A DNA stretch of 64,000 nucleotides, taken from contig NZ_CP113925.1 in the NCBI RefSeq assembly GCF_029392015.1, forward strand, positions 2,480,001-2,544,000, given 5' to 3'. A program made the translations under genes and the position numbers. The notes beneath the pieces were generated by a model. It made no database searches. It saw nothing but the letters and a program-made list of their open reading frames with translations, and was not told the DNA's origin. The number at the start of each line of letters is the position of its first letter. The stretch's first letter is position 1. Positions 46,764 to 54,742 of the stretch are shown piece by piece. Source of the stretch: Bifidobacterium sp. ESL0728 (lineage in GTDB: Bacteria > Actinomycetota > Actinomycetes > Actinomycetales > Bifidobacteriaceae).

Positions 46764-47754
46764 TGGCCGCTCCACACGGATATACGGGGCGGGCCACGCC
46801 CACCTGTCCTTCATCGCGGTCGCGACGGGCTACAAGCGCGGCCCGCAGCGACAGGCCTCGATCGGCAAATGCCTGGGCCAGCTCGGCTTCAAAGACACCT
46901 ACGAGCAGGACGAAAACGGCAAACGCCACCTGCATACCGCATGGGCGCAATGGGAGGCCCGCGAGCGGGCCGAGATGGAACGCATCACCCTGGAACATCT
47001 GCCCGGCTACACCATCGACCACCCAGACGCCGGCAAGAGGCGCGAGACGCTGCCCAAAGCCGTCTACGAGCGCGAGAGGGACCTCGACGAGCAGGCCGAC
47101 CACAACCGCCGCCAAGACGAACGCCTCAAACAGGAGTCTGCAAGGCTCGACGAGCGCAGGATCGAGCAGACGGCCGACGATTTCAACAGTGTCCTGCGCG
47201 ATCGCGCCGCTAATGAACGGGCATACAAGCTTGACGAGCAAGAACACGGGCTCGGGGAACGGGAACGCAAGATCAGCGAGCGTGAGCGTGGCCAGGAGAA
47301 CCGTGAAAGCGAGTTCCGCCGGCGTCAGGCCGACACCGAGGCGGCCGAACGCAAGGCTTCAAGTCGCAGGAAACGCGACGAGCAGCGCGAGGCCAAGATT
47401 GAACAACGCGAGGCGGACCTTGAACGACGCGAACAATTCCAACGCGATCAGGAACGCCGCCGCAGCCCCACAAGCTACACGCTCGCGGTCCTCAGGATCA
47501 TCCGCGAGGGGGCCTTCGTGATGGGGTCGCCGGACCCGGTCAAACGGGTGCTGCGCGAGGCCCTGTGGCGTCTGATCGCCTACCTGATGCGCCCGTCGCG
47601 CGACTTGGAACGCATCAACCGGCAGGTCGCCGAGGACGACGCCAGGCTCGAGGAGGTGCGCGCCGGCCGCGAGCCAATCGACATCGAGCACGAGAAGCAA
47701 TGGCAGCGCCAACGCCAATACGAGTGCCAGAACGGGATGCAGATGGAGCTATAG
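46732..47754 (+). CDS. MobV relaxase, C-terminal fragment (frame-split)
   Basis: 340 aa in the +1 frame relative to the upstream piece. It begins with the missing half of the metal site, GAGHAHLSFIAVATGYKRGP, then a segment common to MobV proteins (ASIGKCLGQLGFKDTYEQ). A long charged coiled coil (about 110-250, RERKISERERGQENRESEFR) and a helical C-terminus follow. Joining the frames after WHEDEF gives an uninterrupted HxDE...HxH motif, so the two were one protein. ATG 46732 overlaps the upstream frame by 32 bases but has no convincing ribosome site. Confidence 0.75.
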   Translation: MRTSFFEERHDGRSTRIYGAGHAHLSFIAVATGYKRGPQRQASIGKCLGQLGFKDTYEQDENGKRHLHTAWAQWEARERAEMERITLEHLPGYTIDHPDAGKRRETLPKAVYERERDLDEQADHNRRQDERLKQESARLDERRIEQTADDFNSVLRDRAANERAYKLDEQEHGLGERERKISERERGQENRESEFRRRQADTEAAERKASSRRKRDEQREAKIEQREADLERREQFQRDQERRRSPTSYTLAVLRIIREGAFVMGSPDPVKRVLREALWRLIAYLMRPSRDLERINRQVAEDDARLEEVRAGREPIDIEHEKQWQRQRQYECQNGMQMEL

Positions 47755-47840
47755 AGGCCCCATCCGCATCCCCCACATACATCAAGATTTAGGCCACGAT
47801 ACAAGGCCGTGGCCGCAACAAAGAATCCAAGGAGGTTGCC

Positions 47841-48350
47841 ATGACAGCAACAATTACACCAATGAAAAATGACGACAATAGGAACGAAAGGAACGCTGAC
47901 GATGAGCTGAGGAAACTGGAACGCATCCGGTTCGGTGACGATAACGGAGGAACGCCCGTGCGTCGCCGCCGACGCGACGGCGATGACGGCGAACCGGGCG
48001 GTATGGAGAAGAGCATGGCCGCCGATCACCGCGCCGCCCTGGCCCAAGAGCGTTCCGCGCCCCTCGGCGCACCGGCCCACGAACCCCGGCAAGACGAACA
48101 GGGGCCGTCCGATCCCAGGCTCATCCCGGACACGCTTCGCAAGATGTGGGGTCCCGTCGCACCGCTCCATGTGGACGACGCGAAGCCCAAGAATCCCGGC
48201 ACCGATGCCATCGACCTCAGCGGCGTCTATATCAACGATCCGGTGTATCAGTTCATGCAGACCCACGATGAGCAGGGTCGCCCCATCGATGAGGACGGTA
48301 ACGTGATTCCCGACCCGTCCGATGACGATGAGGACGAGTGCTGGTACTGA
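47841..48350 (+). CDS. Hypothetical acidic/basic low-complexity protein
   Basis: 169 aa, unstructured-looking: an Asn/Asp-rich start, an Arg cluster (PVRRRRRDGDDGE), then a conserved-looking C-terminal part (IDLSGVYINDPVYQFMQTHD) and an acidic end (PSDDDEDECWY). A strong AAGGAGG precedes the ATG. It lies between relaxase and serine recombinase; possibly an accessory mobilization protein, but not recognised. Confidence 0.6.
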   Translation: MTATITPMKNDDNRNERNADDELRKLERIRFGDDNGGTPVRRRRRDGDDGEPGGMEKSMAADHRAALAQERSAPLGAPAHEPRQDEQGPSDPRLIPDTLRKMWGPVAPLHVDDAKPKNPGTDAIDLSGVYINDPVYQFMQTHDEQGRPIDEDGNVIPDPSDDDEDECWY

Positions 48351-48364
48351 CCGTTGTCTCCAAT

Positions 48365-48400
48365 GGCTGTCAGGTTGGGGTATACCCCAGTCTGACAGCC
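48365..48400. promoter_or_regulatory. Nested inverted repeat upstream of the serine recombinase
   Basis: GGCTGTCAG / CTGACAGCC encloses TGGGGTATACCCCA. It has no T-run, so it may be a weak terminator or a crossover/operator site for the recombinase that starts 72 bases downstream. Confidence 0.5.
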
Positions 48401-48472
48401 CACATACCACCCATCCGCGTAAGGACAGGGTGGGGTTTCCGTTTTTCTTACACTTTCGTCGGAAGGCCGACC

Positions 48473-49096
48473 ATGAATTTACAACAGCAGGAACATCCGA
48501 ACGTACAACGGCCCACACAGGGCGACGGCAAGGGCCAGACCGTGGGCTACGTGCGCGTGAGCAGCGCCGACCAGAACGAGGCCCGGCAGCTCGAAGCCAT
48601 CGGCAATGTCGACCGGCTGTTCAGCGAGAAAATCAGCGGCAAGGACACCAACCGGCCCCGCCTCAAGGAGATGCTCGACTACGTGCGCGAGGGCGACGTG
48701 GTCAAGGTCAAGTCACCCGACCGCTTGGCCCGCAGCACGACGGATCTCTTGAACCTCATCAAGACACTGGATGGCAAGGGCGTGAGCGTGCGGTTCATCG
48801 ACGAGCCACAGCTCAACACCGGCACCCCGGAGGGGACGTTCATGCTCACCGTGCTCGGCGCTGTCGCCGAACTGGAACGGGCCACAATCCGCGAACGCCA
48901 GGCCGAAGGCATCGCCCTGGCCAAACAACGCGGCGTCTACAAGCGCAGACGAGCACACAAACTCGACGACGAAAGCGTCGACCAGGCCCGCACATGGATC
49001 GCGGCGGGCATACCCAAGGCCGAGGCGGCCCGCAGGCTCGACGTCTCCCGCCCCACGCTCTACGGAGCGCTCAAATCGCATGACGCCGAACGCTGA
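48473..49096 (+). CDS. Serine recombinase (resolvase/invertase family)
   Basis: 207 aa, small resolvase type. The catalytic domain begins TVGYVRVSSADQNEARQLEA with the active Ser in YVRVSS, followed by SPDRLARSTTDLLNLI (conserved Arg) and LGAVAELERATIRERQAEGI. A C-terminal helix-turn-helix (GIPKAEAARRLDVSRPTLYG) ends it. Likely resolves multimers or inverts a segment of the element. GGAAGG before ATG 48473 decides the start. Confidence 0.92.
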   Translation: MNLQQQEHPNVQRPTQGDGKGQTVGYVRVSSADQNEARQLEAIGNVDRLFSEKISGKDTNRPRLKEMLDYVREGDVVKVKSPDRLARSTTDLLNLIKTLDGKGVSVRFIDEPQLNTGTPEGTFMLTVLGAVAELERATIRERQAEGIALAKQRGVYKRRRAHKLDDESVDQARTWIAAGIPKAEAARRLDVSRPTLYGALKSHDAER

Positions 49097-49102
49097 AGCC
49101 GG

Positions 49103-49132
49103 TTGACACATAGCCTCCACAAGGTGTATACA
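49103..49132 (+). promoter_or_regulatory. Promoter of the relB/relE pair, likely leaderless
   Basis: TTGACA (49103-49108), 18-bp spacer, TATACA (49127-49132). The antitoxin ATG is only eight bases past the -10, so the transcript would begin at or next to the start codon. TGTATACATGTTTACATG overlapping this site looks like an autoregulatory operator. Confidence 0.65.
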
Positions 49133-49139
49133 TGTTTAC

Positions 49140-49391
49140 ATGACTTCGAACGTATTGAGCGTGAGGCTTCCCGCGGCCCTCAAGCAGCGCATCGACAGGC
49201 TCTCGTCGTCGACGGGCCGTCCCGCGAGCTATTACGTGCGCGAATCGGTGGAGGACAACATCGACCGGCTCGAATACGAGTACGCCATCGCCGACGAGGC
49301 AGAGCGCGCACGCAACGGCGAGCTGCCGACCTACGGACTCGACGAGACGCTGGGCTACCTCGGGCTGGACCGTAAGGACATCGACGCGTGA
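49140..49391 (+). CDS. RelB/DinJ-type antitoxin
   Basis: 83 aa. Ribbon-helix-helix start (NVLSVRLPAALKQRIDRLSS, then RPASYYVRESVEDN) and an acidic toxin-binding tail. It binds and blocks the RelE-type toxin encoded immediately after it (overlap of four bases) and probably represses its own promoter. No Shine-Dalgarno; the message appears leaderless. Confidence 0.9.
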   Translation: MTSNVLSVRLPAALKQRIDRLSSSTGRPASYYVRESVEDNIDRLEYEYAIADEAERARNGELPTYGLDETLGYLGLDRKDIDA

Positions 49392-49669
49392 CACCCTGGG
49401 AGCTGAGGACCACCAAAAGGTTCCTCAAATCGCTGAAGAAACTCGACAAAACGGTCGCCACGCAGGTGCTGCGCGACCTGAACAGGCTCGCCGCCCTGGA
49501 CGATCCCACCAAGCCATGCAAGGCGCTTTCCGGCCCGCTGAAGGGGCTGTGGCGCTACAGGGTCGGCGACTGGCGCGTGATCCTCGACATCAGACGCGGC
49601 GAGCTGGTCATCCTCGCGTTGGACGTGCAGCACCGCAGCCAGGTCTACAAGGAATGGAACCGCCGATAA
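49388..49669 (+). CDS. RelE-type toxin
   Basis: 93 aa. RelE/ParE fold: WELRTTKRFLKSLKKLDK, LNRLAALDDPTKPCKALSGP, LWRYRVGDWRVILDIRRGEL, ALDVQHRSQVYKE. RelE relatives cut mRNA in the ribosome A site. It starts at GTG 49388, overlapping the antitoxin stop (GTGA). With RelB it stabilises the element by post-segregational killing. Confidence 0.92.
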   Translation: MTPWELRTTKRFLKSLKKLDKTVATQVLRDLNRLAALDDPTKPCKALSGPLKGLWRYRVGDWRVILDIRRGELVILALDVQHRSQVYKEWNRR

Positions 49670-49706
49670 AGGCAATGGGCCCAAAGTCAAGGCCCGCAGA
49701 ACATCA

Positions 49707-49805
49707 ATGGAGATTCGGATCGGGGTCATCGGCATGAACGTCGAAGAATACATGGGGCTTCACCACCTGACCGATGGGAAACCGAATACCCTGGCGGACG
49801 TCTAG
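49707..49805 (+). pseudogene. Possible truncated ORF
   Basis: 32 codons (MEIRIGVIGMNVEEYMGLHH...) ending at TAG 49805, after which the same frame stays open to about 49944. The NVEEYM start faintly resembles HicB-type antitoxins, so this may be a decayed gene. Weak call. Confidence 0.2.
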
Positions 49806-49954
49806 GAGCGCGGCGAGCAGGGGCATTCAGACGCAACGGTCCACATAGGGTCGCACCCCGATGCCGCCCGCCATGGGCGCACACAGACGAAAAAGATGCC
49901 GGCACCATCGCGGCAACGCGTGGGCCGGCAACCATCAATCAACTAACAAAACAA

Positions 49955-49974
49955 GTATTGACATTTGTCAATAC
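49955..49974. promoter_or_regulatory. Perfect palindrome, operator-like
   Basis: GTATTGACA-TT-TGTCAATAC. It lies near the end of the minus-strand replication gene, in a gene-free stretch. Might be an operator or part of a replication origin. Confidence 0.45.
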
Positions 49975-49990
49975 CATTTATCCAGTAATA

Positions 49991-50024
49991 TTAGTGTCAC
50001 GCATCTTTCGCTGCATGACACTAA
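49991..50024 (-). terminator. Hairpin after the replication gene
   Basis: TTAGTGTCACGCA / TGCATGACACTAA (12 of 13 pairs, loop TCTTTCGC), extended by CCAG/CTGG. It lies 25 bases past the rep stop; no T-run, so a weak terminator or structural origin element. Confidence 0.5.
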
Positions 50025-50048
50025 TCTGGACCGCTCCGCGGGGCCGAC

Positions 50049-52010
50049 CTACGGCCGGGACGGCGGCATGACCGGCGTGGCCGGTACGCCGCCAGGCTGC
50101 GCCGGCATCATCGGCGGAGCTGATGGAACCTGCGACGCAGGAGCCTTAGACGAAGGCCGCAAGGCAGGCGCATCACCGCCCGCCGACATGCGCAGGAGCG
50201 CCTCAAGCCTGGCCTGTCCCGCTTGATTTAGCCCCTCACGTTCCTCAGCACGCCGTAGCTCAGCGCGGTCAGAGCGGTCACGTGGCGTCAGATTGTCCTT
50301 CTGGAACTGCTCCCAGACGGACTGCTTCACAAACCCACGGGACCGGCCATGGTGTTTCTTCGCCACACGGGCAGAATCATCATCCTCAAGGAAGTAAGGC
50401 GCCACACCATAGTTCGATACAGCGCTCTCTAGGTTGATGCTACCAGCCAGCCACTTATCCAGGGAAAGTTGCACACCCTTCCCCGAACCGTCTCGGGGCT
50501 GAATATACCCATCCTTTTCAATGAACGGGCGCAAATGGCGCATAAACACAGGCTGTTTCTCGATGCCCTGCCTGCTGCCGGGGTTCGCATCGCGTTCGAA
50601 CGAGCAGAACAGTTGGTACAGGAACGAGTTCGGCAGGAAATCACGCCGCATGAGGACATCCCTCAGCTCGTCCCAGAACCGTGCCACCTCGTCGGACTCC
50701 GACCGTTGCTGCTGCTTGATCGCCAAACCCTCTTTGGTCTCCAAGAGCGCATCGAACTTCGGCTGAGTGAGGGTCTTGTACAGGAACCACTCACGAACAT
50801 CATCCCGTTTGATGTACTCCGAGTCGATGCGGTCACCCTGTGGCGTTTTCTGGAAACGGTTCGGAAACGGCACATAAACGATCCTGTCGTCCATACTGTC
50901 CGTATGATCGCGAAACCGGAAGTCACCGTTCGACGCACAGATAGGGAGGCAGAAGGGAAGGTATGAGAGTGGCTCCTTGTACTTCCGGTTGATGTTGATC
51001 GCACCATGCCTGAGCAATGTCTTCAACGGGCCAACCTTGTCGACAAACGCACCGACATCCACGTCATCGTCTATATCCACAGGTTTACTGACAATCGGGC
51101 TCATTTCGAACCCTCCTCCCAGATCCTCCAGTTTGACCTTGGCCGTGTTCTCGTCGCCGATGACATTGGACAGCAATTTCAGAAACACGCTTTTGCCGTT
51201 GCTGCCCCGACCAATCAGTATGGGCATGACACCCCAATTTCTGAAACACATGAGCGCCATGGCAAGTATCTGCCAGAGCTGCTGCTGACCCTCGTCCGTC
51301 GGCTGCAAGCTCGGAATCAAAGCGTCGGCCGGCCAGCCGTCAGGCATGACCGGCACCGGCGGCTCACGCTCCGGCATCTTCGTGGCCGCTTTCCACATGG
51401 TCACATAGTCCTTATCGAAAGGCAGCAGCTTGTGGCTCTCTGTGTCGTAGATACCATTCGCGACAGGCACCCAGTAGGGCTTGTCCCGCGTGATGGGCAC
51501 GACCGGCGCCATGGACTTCAACTCATCGTTGAAATCACGGATCCAAGTTTTCGGTCTCTCCGGGGAGGGATTAAAAGACAGCGCGAGCTTGCGTATGTCG
51601 GCATCATCCATTGAAAGGTGGATACCCTGATGTCTGCCCGGTTCCGGGATATAGCACGTGAGAACCGTGCCTCCGCCGCTTGATTCTGATTCGCCGAAAG
51701 TCACATTTCTGATGGTATGGAACTTAAAAGCCAAGCGTGCCATCGGCACCGAGTCCGGCTCTCTAGGAGAAGGCCATCTTTCATCGCGTGGTGCACGATA
51801 ATTATGCTCCCTTCTGAGGTTTTTGAGCCTGTTGACATATTGACGCCCAGCCTCAGCCGGAGTCTTAACGCTCCCTTCATCGATAAGCTTGCCGATTTTC
51901 GCACCGACCAGCTGCTTGGCTTCCGGGAAAGTCATGTCGTCGTTGGCCTCGAGAGAGCCCTCATCCGGTTCGTCGAGCATTGTGCCGTCTTCACCATAGA
52001 GTTCGCTCAT
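50049..52010 (-). CDS. P4-family primase/SF3 helicase replication protein
   Basis: 653 aa. D5/P4-type N-terminal region (PYWVPVANGIYDTESHKLLP), then the SF3 helicase with Walker A GRGSNGKSVFLKLLSNVIG (near residue 270), Walker B-like VDIDDDVDVG, and the motif PFCLPICASNGDFRF. The C-terminus is Pro/Ala-rich. No classic zinc or Toprim primase motif is visible at the N-terminus. It would unwind the excised element for replication. ATG 52010 has GGAGG upstream and overlaps the previous gene (ATGA). Confidence 0.85.
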   Translation of the reverse strand: MSELYGEDGTMLDEPDEGSLEANDDMTFPEAKQLVGAKIGKLIDEGSVKTPAEAGRQYVNRLKNLRREHNYRAPRDERWPSPREPDSVPMARLAFKFHTIRNVTFGESESSGGGTVLTCYIPEPGRHQGIHLSMDDADIRKLALSFNPSPERPKTWIRDFNDELKSMAPVVPITRDKPYWVPVANGIYDTESHKLLPFDKDYVTMWKAATKMPEREPPVPVMPDGWPADALIPSLQPTDEGQQQLWQILAMALMCFRNWGVMPILIGRGSNGKSVFLKLLSNVIGDENTAKVKLEDLGGGFEMSPIVSKPVDIDDDVDVGAFVDKVGPLKTLLRHGAININRKYKEPLSYLPFCLPICASNGDFRFRDHTDSMDDRIVYVPFPNRFQKTPQGDRIDSEYIKRDDVREWFLYKTLTQPKFDALLETKEGLAIKQQQRSESDEVARFWDELRDVLMRRDFLPNSFLYQLFCSFERDANPGSRQGIEKQPVFMRHLRPFIEKDGYIQPRDGSGKGVQLSLDKWLAGSINLESAVSNYGVAPYFLEDDDSARVAKKHHGRSRGFVKQSVWEQFQKDNLTPRDRSDRAELRRAEEREGLNQAGQARLEALLRMSAGGDAPALRPSSKAPASQVPSAPPMMPAQPGGVPATPVMPPSRP

Positions 52011-52246
52011 CGCTTGCCTCCGCGCTCATTTTTGGGATAACGCTTGCAGGATGCCAGCCAGTCATCGAGGTCGGAGACCAAATAAAGAATGGAACCTCCC
52101 TCATCCAGATAAGGACATCCAACGCCTTTATAACGTTTCTGCGCAAGATTGCCCGGGGTCAAACCGCAATACGCTGCGGCCTGCTTAGTAGTGAGCTTTT
52201 GAGGGATATCTTCGACACGTCGAAGATCTGGTGATACTCTATTCAT
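52007..52246 (-). CDS. Excisionase-like HTH protein
   Basis: 79 aa. MerR/Xis-type winged helix (LTTKQAAAYCGLTPGNLAQK, then YLDEGGSILYLVSDLDDWLA) of the helix-turn-helix_17 kind. Probably directs excision or controls replication. Promoter-proximal in a two-gene operon with the helicase. AAAGGAT precedes ATG 52246; upstream, GAGTTGATC is repeated (52249 and 52276) and could be its site. Confidence 0.85.
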   Translation of the reverse strand: MNRVSPDLRRVEDIPQKLTTKQAAAYCGLTPGNLAQKRYKGVGCPYLDEGGSILYLVSDLDDWLASCKRYPKNERGGKR

Positions 52247-52323
52247 TAGAGTTGATCCTTTCCCACAGTGCGTGGGAGTTGATCTCTAAATCTGTACCCA
52301 TACACTGCGGATTGACTTATTTA

Positions 52324-52351
52324 CAGCCGCCACCTGCCAGGATGGCGGCTG
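52324..52351 (+). terminator. Plus-strand terminator upstream of the xis-rep operon
   Basis: 9-bp perfect stem CAGCCGCCA / TGGCGGCTG, loop of 10, then TTTTATTT. It points along the plus strand although no plus-strand gene precedes it, which suggests a short antisense transcript across the rep operon leader, or merely a structured leader for the minus-strand transcript. Confidence 0.65.
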
Positions 52352-52743
52352 TTTTATTTGCGAATGGGTGCATCACTGTTCGCACAGAATATACAACCTG
52401 TGTACAGGGGCTGCCCATCGCCCGACATTGACCGTCTTGCAATCGTTGCCGGCATTTTCCATGATAACAAAAATCACACAAGCAGTGTCAACTCTGACGA
52501 CCTTCATTCTTCAGCACCAATCTTTAAGCACACAGAAAACAGAAGAACAGCAGAATGACGCGGAAAAGAATGATTCTGAAACTGATTTACGAAAAAAGAT
52601 AGGACACGCCCACGTCACGTTTCCGATACGGGAACATGACCATATTCGCACACCACATCGCACAGTTTCCTGCTCCCGCAAGAACCCGCTCACGCGGGTT
52701 CGACCAATCCCATGACCAAATTCCTTCTAGCAAAGGGGCAGCT
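52352..52743. other. Intergenic region between xis-rep operon and hypothetical gene
   Basis: About 390 bp with no convincing gene. Presumed promoter of the plus-strand hypothetical gene. Confidence 0.35.
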
Positions 52744-53166
52744 ATGTCTGCATCAGTCATGGAAACCATACGCGAGAACGCACTCGAACTCATCAACAAT
52801 CCGGACGCGCCATTGCGCCTCAAAGTCGCGCCAGCCGACAGCCCGGAAACCGACCCGTTCGACGACGACAGCGCCATATTCGACCCGTTGAAACCGGACG
52901 CCACACACCTGCTCATCGGTGCGATCAGGGGCAGCGACCTCACCCGCGACTACACACAGCTCAACGACCTGTTCGACGGGCAATACGCTTCACCTCTAAA
53001 ACTCGCGAAAGCCGTCCTCCACGCCTGGAGCCGTGGCGACACCGACCGAGCGCTGGCCATCCTCGACCGGCTCGGCCTCACCCTCACCGTCATCATCAGT
53101 GACGAAAACTGCATCATCAGCGTGCGGCTGCACCGCGAAAACGTCACCAGTCAAGACAATCAATAA
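52744..53166 (+). CDS. Hypothetical protein
   Basis: 140 aa, acidic (DSPETDPFDDDSAIFDPLKP) with a helical C-terminal half (LKLAKAVLHAWSRGDTDRAL). Not recognised. AAAGGGG before ATG 52744 decides the start. A clear hairpin terminator follows 7 bases after the stop. Confidence 0.65.
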   Translation: MSASVMETIRENALELINNPDAPLRLKVAPADSPETDPFDDDSAIFDPLKPDATHLLIGAIRGSDLTRDYTQLNDLFDGQYASPLKLAKAVLHAWSRGDTDRALAILDRLGLTLTVIISDENCIISVRLHRENVTSQDNQ

Positions 53167-53173
53167 TAGATAA

Positions 53174-53208
53174 AAGCCGCCCGAGCTACTTACAGGCTCG
53201 GACGGCTT
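53174..53208 (+). terminator. Terminator
   Basis: AAGCCG-CCGAGC / GCTCGG-CGGCTT, 12 pairs around one mismatch, loop of 9. Confidence 0.75.
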
Positions 53209-53307
53209 CCACGATGACATGCAAGATCAGCGTTAATGCCCTCTGCGACGCATATAATCGCTGAACATTTCACCAGTTTCTCTGTCCGCATCACAGAGAG
53301 GACGAAA

Positions 53308-53661
53308 TCATTCCGTAGGAACCAAAGATTTTACATTCTTTATCCACTCGACCGCTTCTGCCGCCGAATCCACTAGCTTCTTCTCGCCAACCTGCTTATT
53401 ATCCACATCTCGAAAGAGCCGCAAGTCAATTTTTGGAGGGAAATTAGTCACACAGACTCCGAAAAAATAGCCCTCCACGCCAAATCCGACATCCAACTCC
53501 AATTTCAAATTGTCTTTATACGACTTGACAGGATGCTCATGGTTCCTGCGATTACGTATAGTCAACTCAGAATTTTCAGCAATGTAATCATAGATTCCAT
53601 CAATCAGGACTTTTCGTTGTTCTTTAGCCGCTTTTCTGAGCTTATCGCTTTTACTAACCAT
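53308..53661 (-). CDS. Hypothetical protein
   Basis: 117 aa, basic N-terminus (SDKLRKAAKEQRKVLIDGIY) then beta-rich (LELDVGFGVEGYFFGVCVTN). It has lower GC than most of the element. GGGGGT precedes ATG 53661. Not recognised; possibly element cargo. Confidence 0.55.
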   Translation of the reverse strand: MVSKSDKLRKAAKEQRKVLIDGIYDYIAENSELTIRNRRNHEHPVKSYKDNLKLELDVGFGVEGYFFGVCVTNFPPKIDLRLFRDVDNKQVGEKKLVDSAAEAVEWIKNVKSLVPTE

Positions 53662-53990
53662 CGAATACCCCCATGCATAGAAAAGAATTCTTGAAAAGTT
53701 TCCGCGTCACCTTTAACTCACTATAAGTTTAGCATTGTTGCTTTCGAAACATGAACGCGAGTCGAATGGTACACATCCCGCAAACAAAACAAGACAATGA
53801 CTACGTTGATCGCGGCTTAGTAAATCACCGAAAATCTAGCAATCTGATCTAGTCTCGGAAACAACATCAATCCCACGCAAGAACTTGACAAGAACTTGAC
53901 AAAATATCCAAATCACCGTGATTTTTGTGATTTATTTAAATCACAGAATGGCTTATTTCCAACGAAAATCACCAAATACGTATACCATAC
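53662..53990. other. Right end of element, non-coding
   Basis: About 330 bp with no gene; holds the right arm-type repeats (53882-53902). Confidence 0.5.
53882..53902. promoter_or_regulatory. Right integrase arm-type repeats
   Basis: AACTTGACAA at 53882-53891 and 53893-53902, same orientation and spacing as at 40645-40665. Confidence 0.65.
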
Positions 53991-54017
53991 TGGGGGTTCA
54001 ACTCCCCCTACTCGCAC
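53991..54017. repeat. attR core (27-bp direct repeat)
   Basis: Exact copy of tRNA-Leu 3' end 40547-40573; not a full tRNA because the 5' part is missing. Confidence 0.92.
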
Positions 54018-54025
54018 CATCAAAC

Positions 54026-54066
54026 GAGGTTCTGGAAACGTTGAATTGCAACGGTTCCGGAACCTC
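54026..54066 (+). terminator. Original tRNA-Leu terminator stranded at attR
   Basis: GAGGTTCTGGAA-CGTTG / CAACG-TTCCGGAACCTC, nine bases after attR, homologous to the hairpin following the intact tRNA at 40580-40623. Presumably the chromosomal terminator before integration. Confidence 0.75.
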
Positions 54067-54115
54067 AAGTTTTACGCAAATCCCAAAATATAACGGCGTA
54101 CATAACACTTTTTGC

Positions 54116-54211
54116 GTTTATACGACGTCATATTCGGAGCCAACCTGTACAAAAAGTACTCCGTTGATAATCAGACTTTGAGTTTATACGACGTTGTATC
54201 TGCAGCCAACC
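54116..54211. repeat. Two 30-bp direct repeats upstream of DUF5680 gene
   Basis: 54116-54145 and 54182-54211 share GTTTATACGACGT and AGCCAACC with a 66-bp period. They end 26 bases before the gene start, so they may be a regulator target. Confidence 0.55.
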
Positions 54212-54236
54212 GTTTCATTCTTGATAAACTGGTTTC

Positions 54237-54722
54237 ATGCCTTTAACATCGTTGCCGTCGTTCCTGGTCGCCGCAAAAGCCGCCACATACGCTGCAGAGA
54301 AGCCAGTTACGCTTGAGCCTACATTCTCCGGATCGCACGAATTTAGATTCACAAAAGGCAATCTCCATTACCGCGATATCTACTTTGGCAGTTTGCATTT
54401 TGCAGGCCAGGAAATCGTAGAGGACGAATCACGCGCAATCTGGTCAATGGTTTATTTGGGAGGAATACTGCAAAACGGCACAGCACACAACGCTGACAAT
54501 GAAGACGATAATGCAACGGAAATTTACCGGTTCCTGAAGCTAGCCCTACGAAAAGCAAGTCCTGATGCGCCTTATCGCGGACCAGCATCATTCGAAGCCG
54601 GCGAATACCGCTATACAAACCAATTCACAGGCGACATAACAAATTTCAATGGCAAGGAAACCATATACGCGGGGCAATTACCCGTCTACCGCTTACATTA
54701 TTCCGGCGGCTACCTGCAGTAA
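54237..54722 (+). CDS. DUF5680 domain protein
   Basis: 161 aa. It matches my recollection of DUF5680 proteins: FTKGNLHYRDIYFGSLHFAG, GQEIV...AIWSMVYLGG, and a C-terminal ETIYAGQLPVYRLHYSGGYL. These small cytoplasmic proteins have no established function. The ribosome site is weak. Single gene just outside the element's right end. Confidence 0.75.
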   Translation: MPLTSLPSFLVAAKAATYAAEKPVTLEPTFSGSHEFRFTKGNLHYRDIYFGSLHFAGQEIVEDESRAIWSMVYLGGILQNGTAHNADNEDDNATEIYRFLKLALRKASPDAPYRGPASFEAGEYRYTNQFTGDITNFNGKETIYAGQLPVYRLHYSGGYLQ

Positions 54723-54742
54723 CTATCAAGACAGGCCAATCA

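Larger units (their letters stand above)
40547..54017. mobile_element. 13.5-kb integrative (probably mobilizable) element in tRNA-Leu
   Basis: Bounded by exact 27-bp direct repeats (the tRNA 3' end), with a tyrosine integrase just inside the left end and matching pairs of AACTTGACAA near both ends. Cargo: XRE regulator, membrane protein, LysM/CW_7 surface protein, small proteins, split MobV relaxase, serine recombinase, RelB/RelE, SF3-helicase replication protein with excisionase-like partner. There is no type IV secretion gene or phage structural gene, so it is best described as an integrative mobilizable element or integrated plasmid. Confidence 0.88.

Noticed and set aside
53991..54017. 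Second tRNA-Leu
   Set aside because: Only the 27-bp 3' end is present; it is the attR duplicate.
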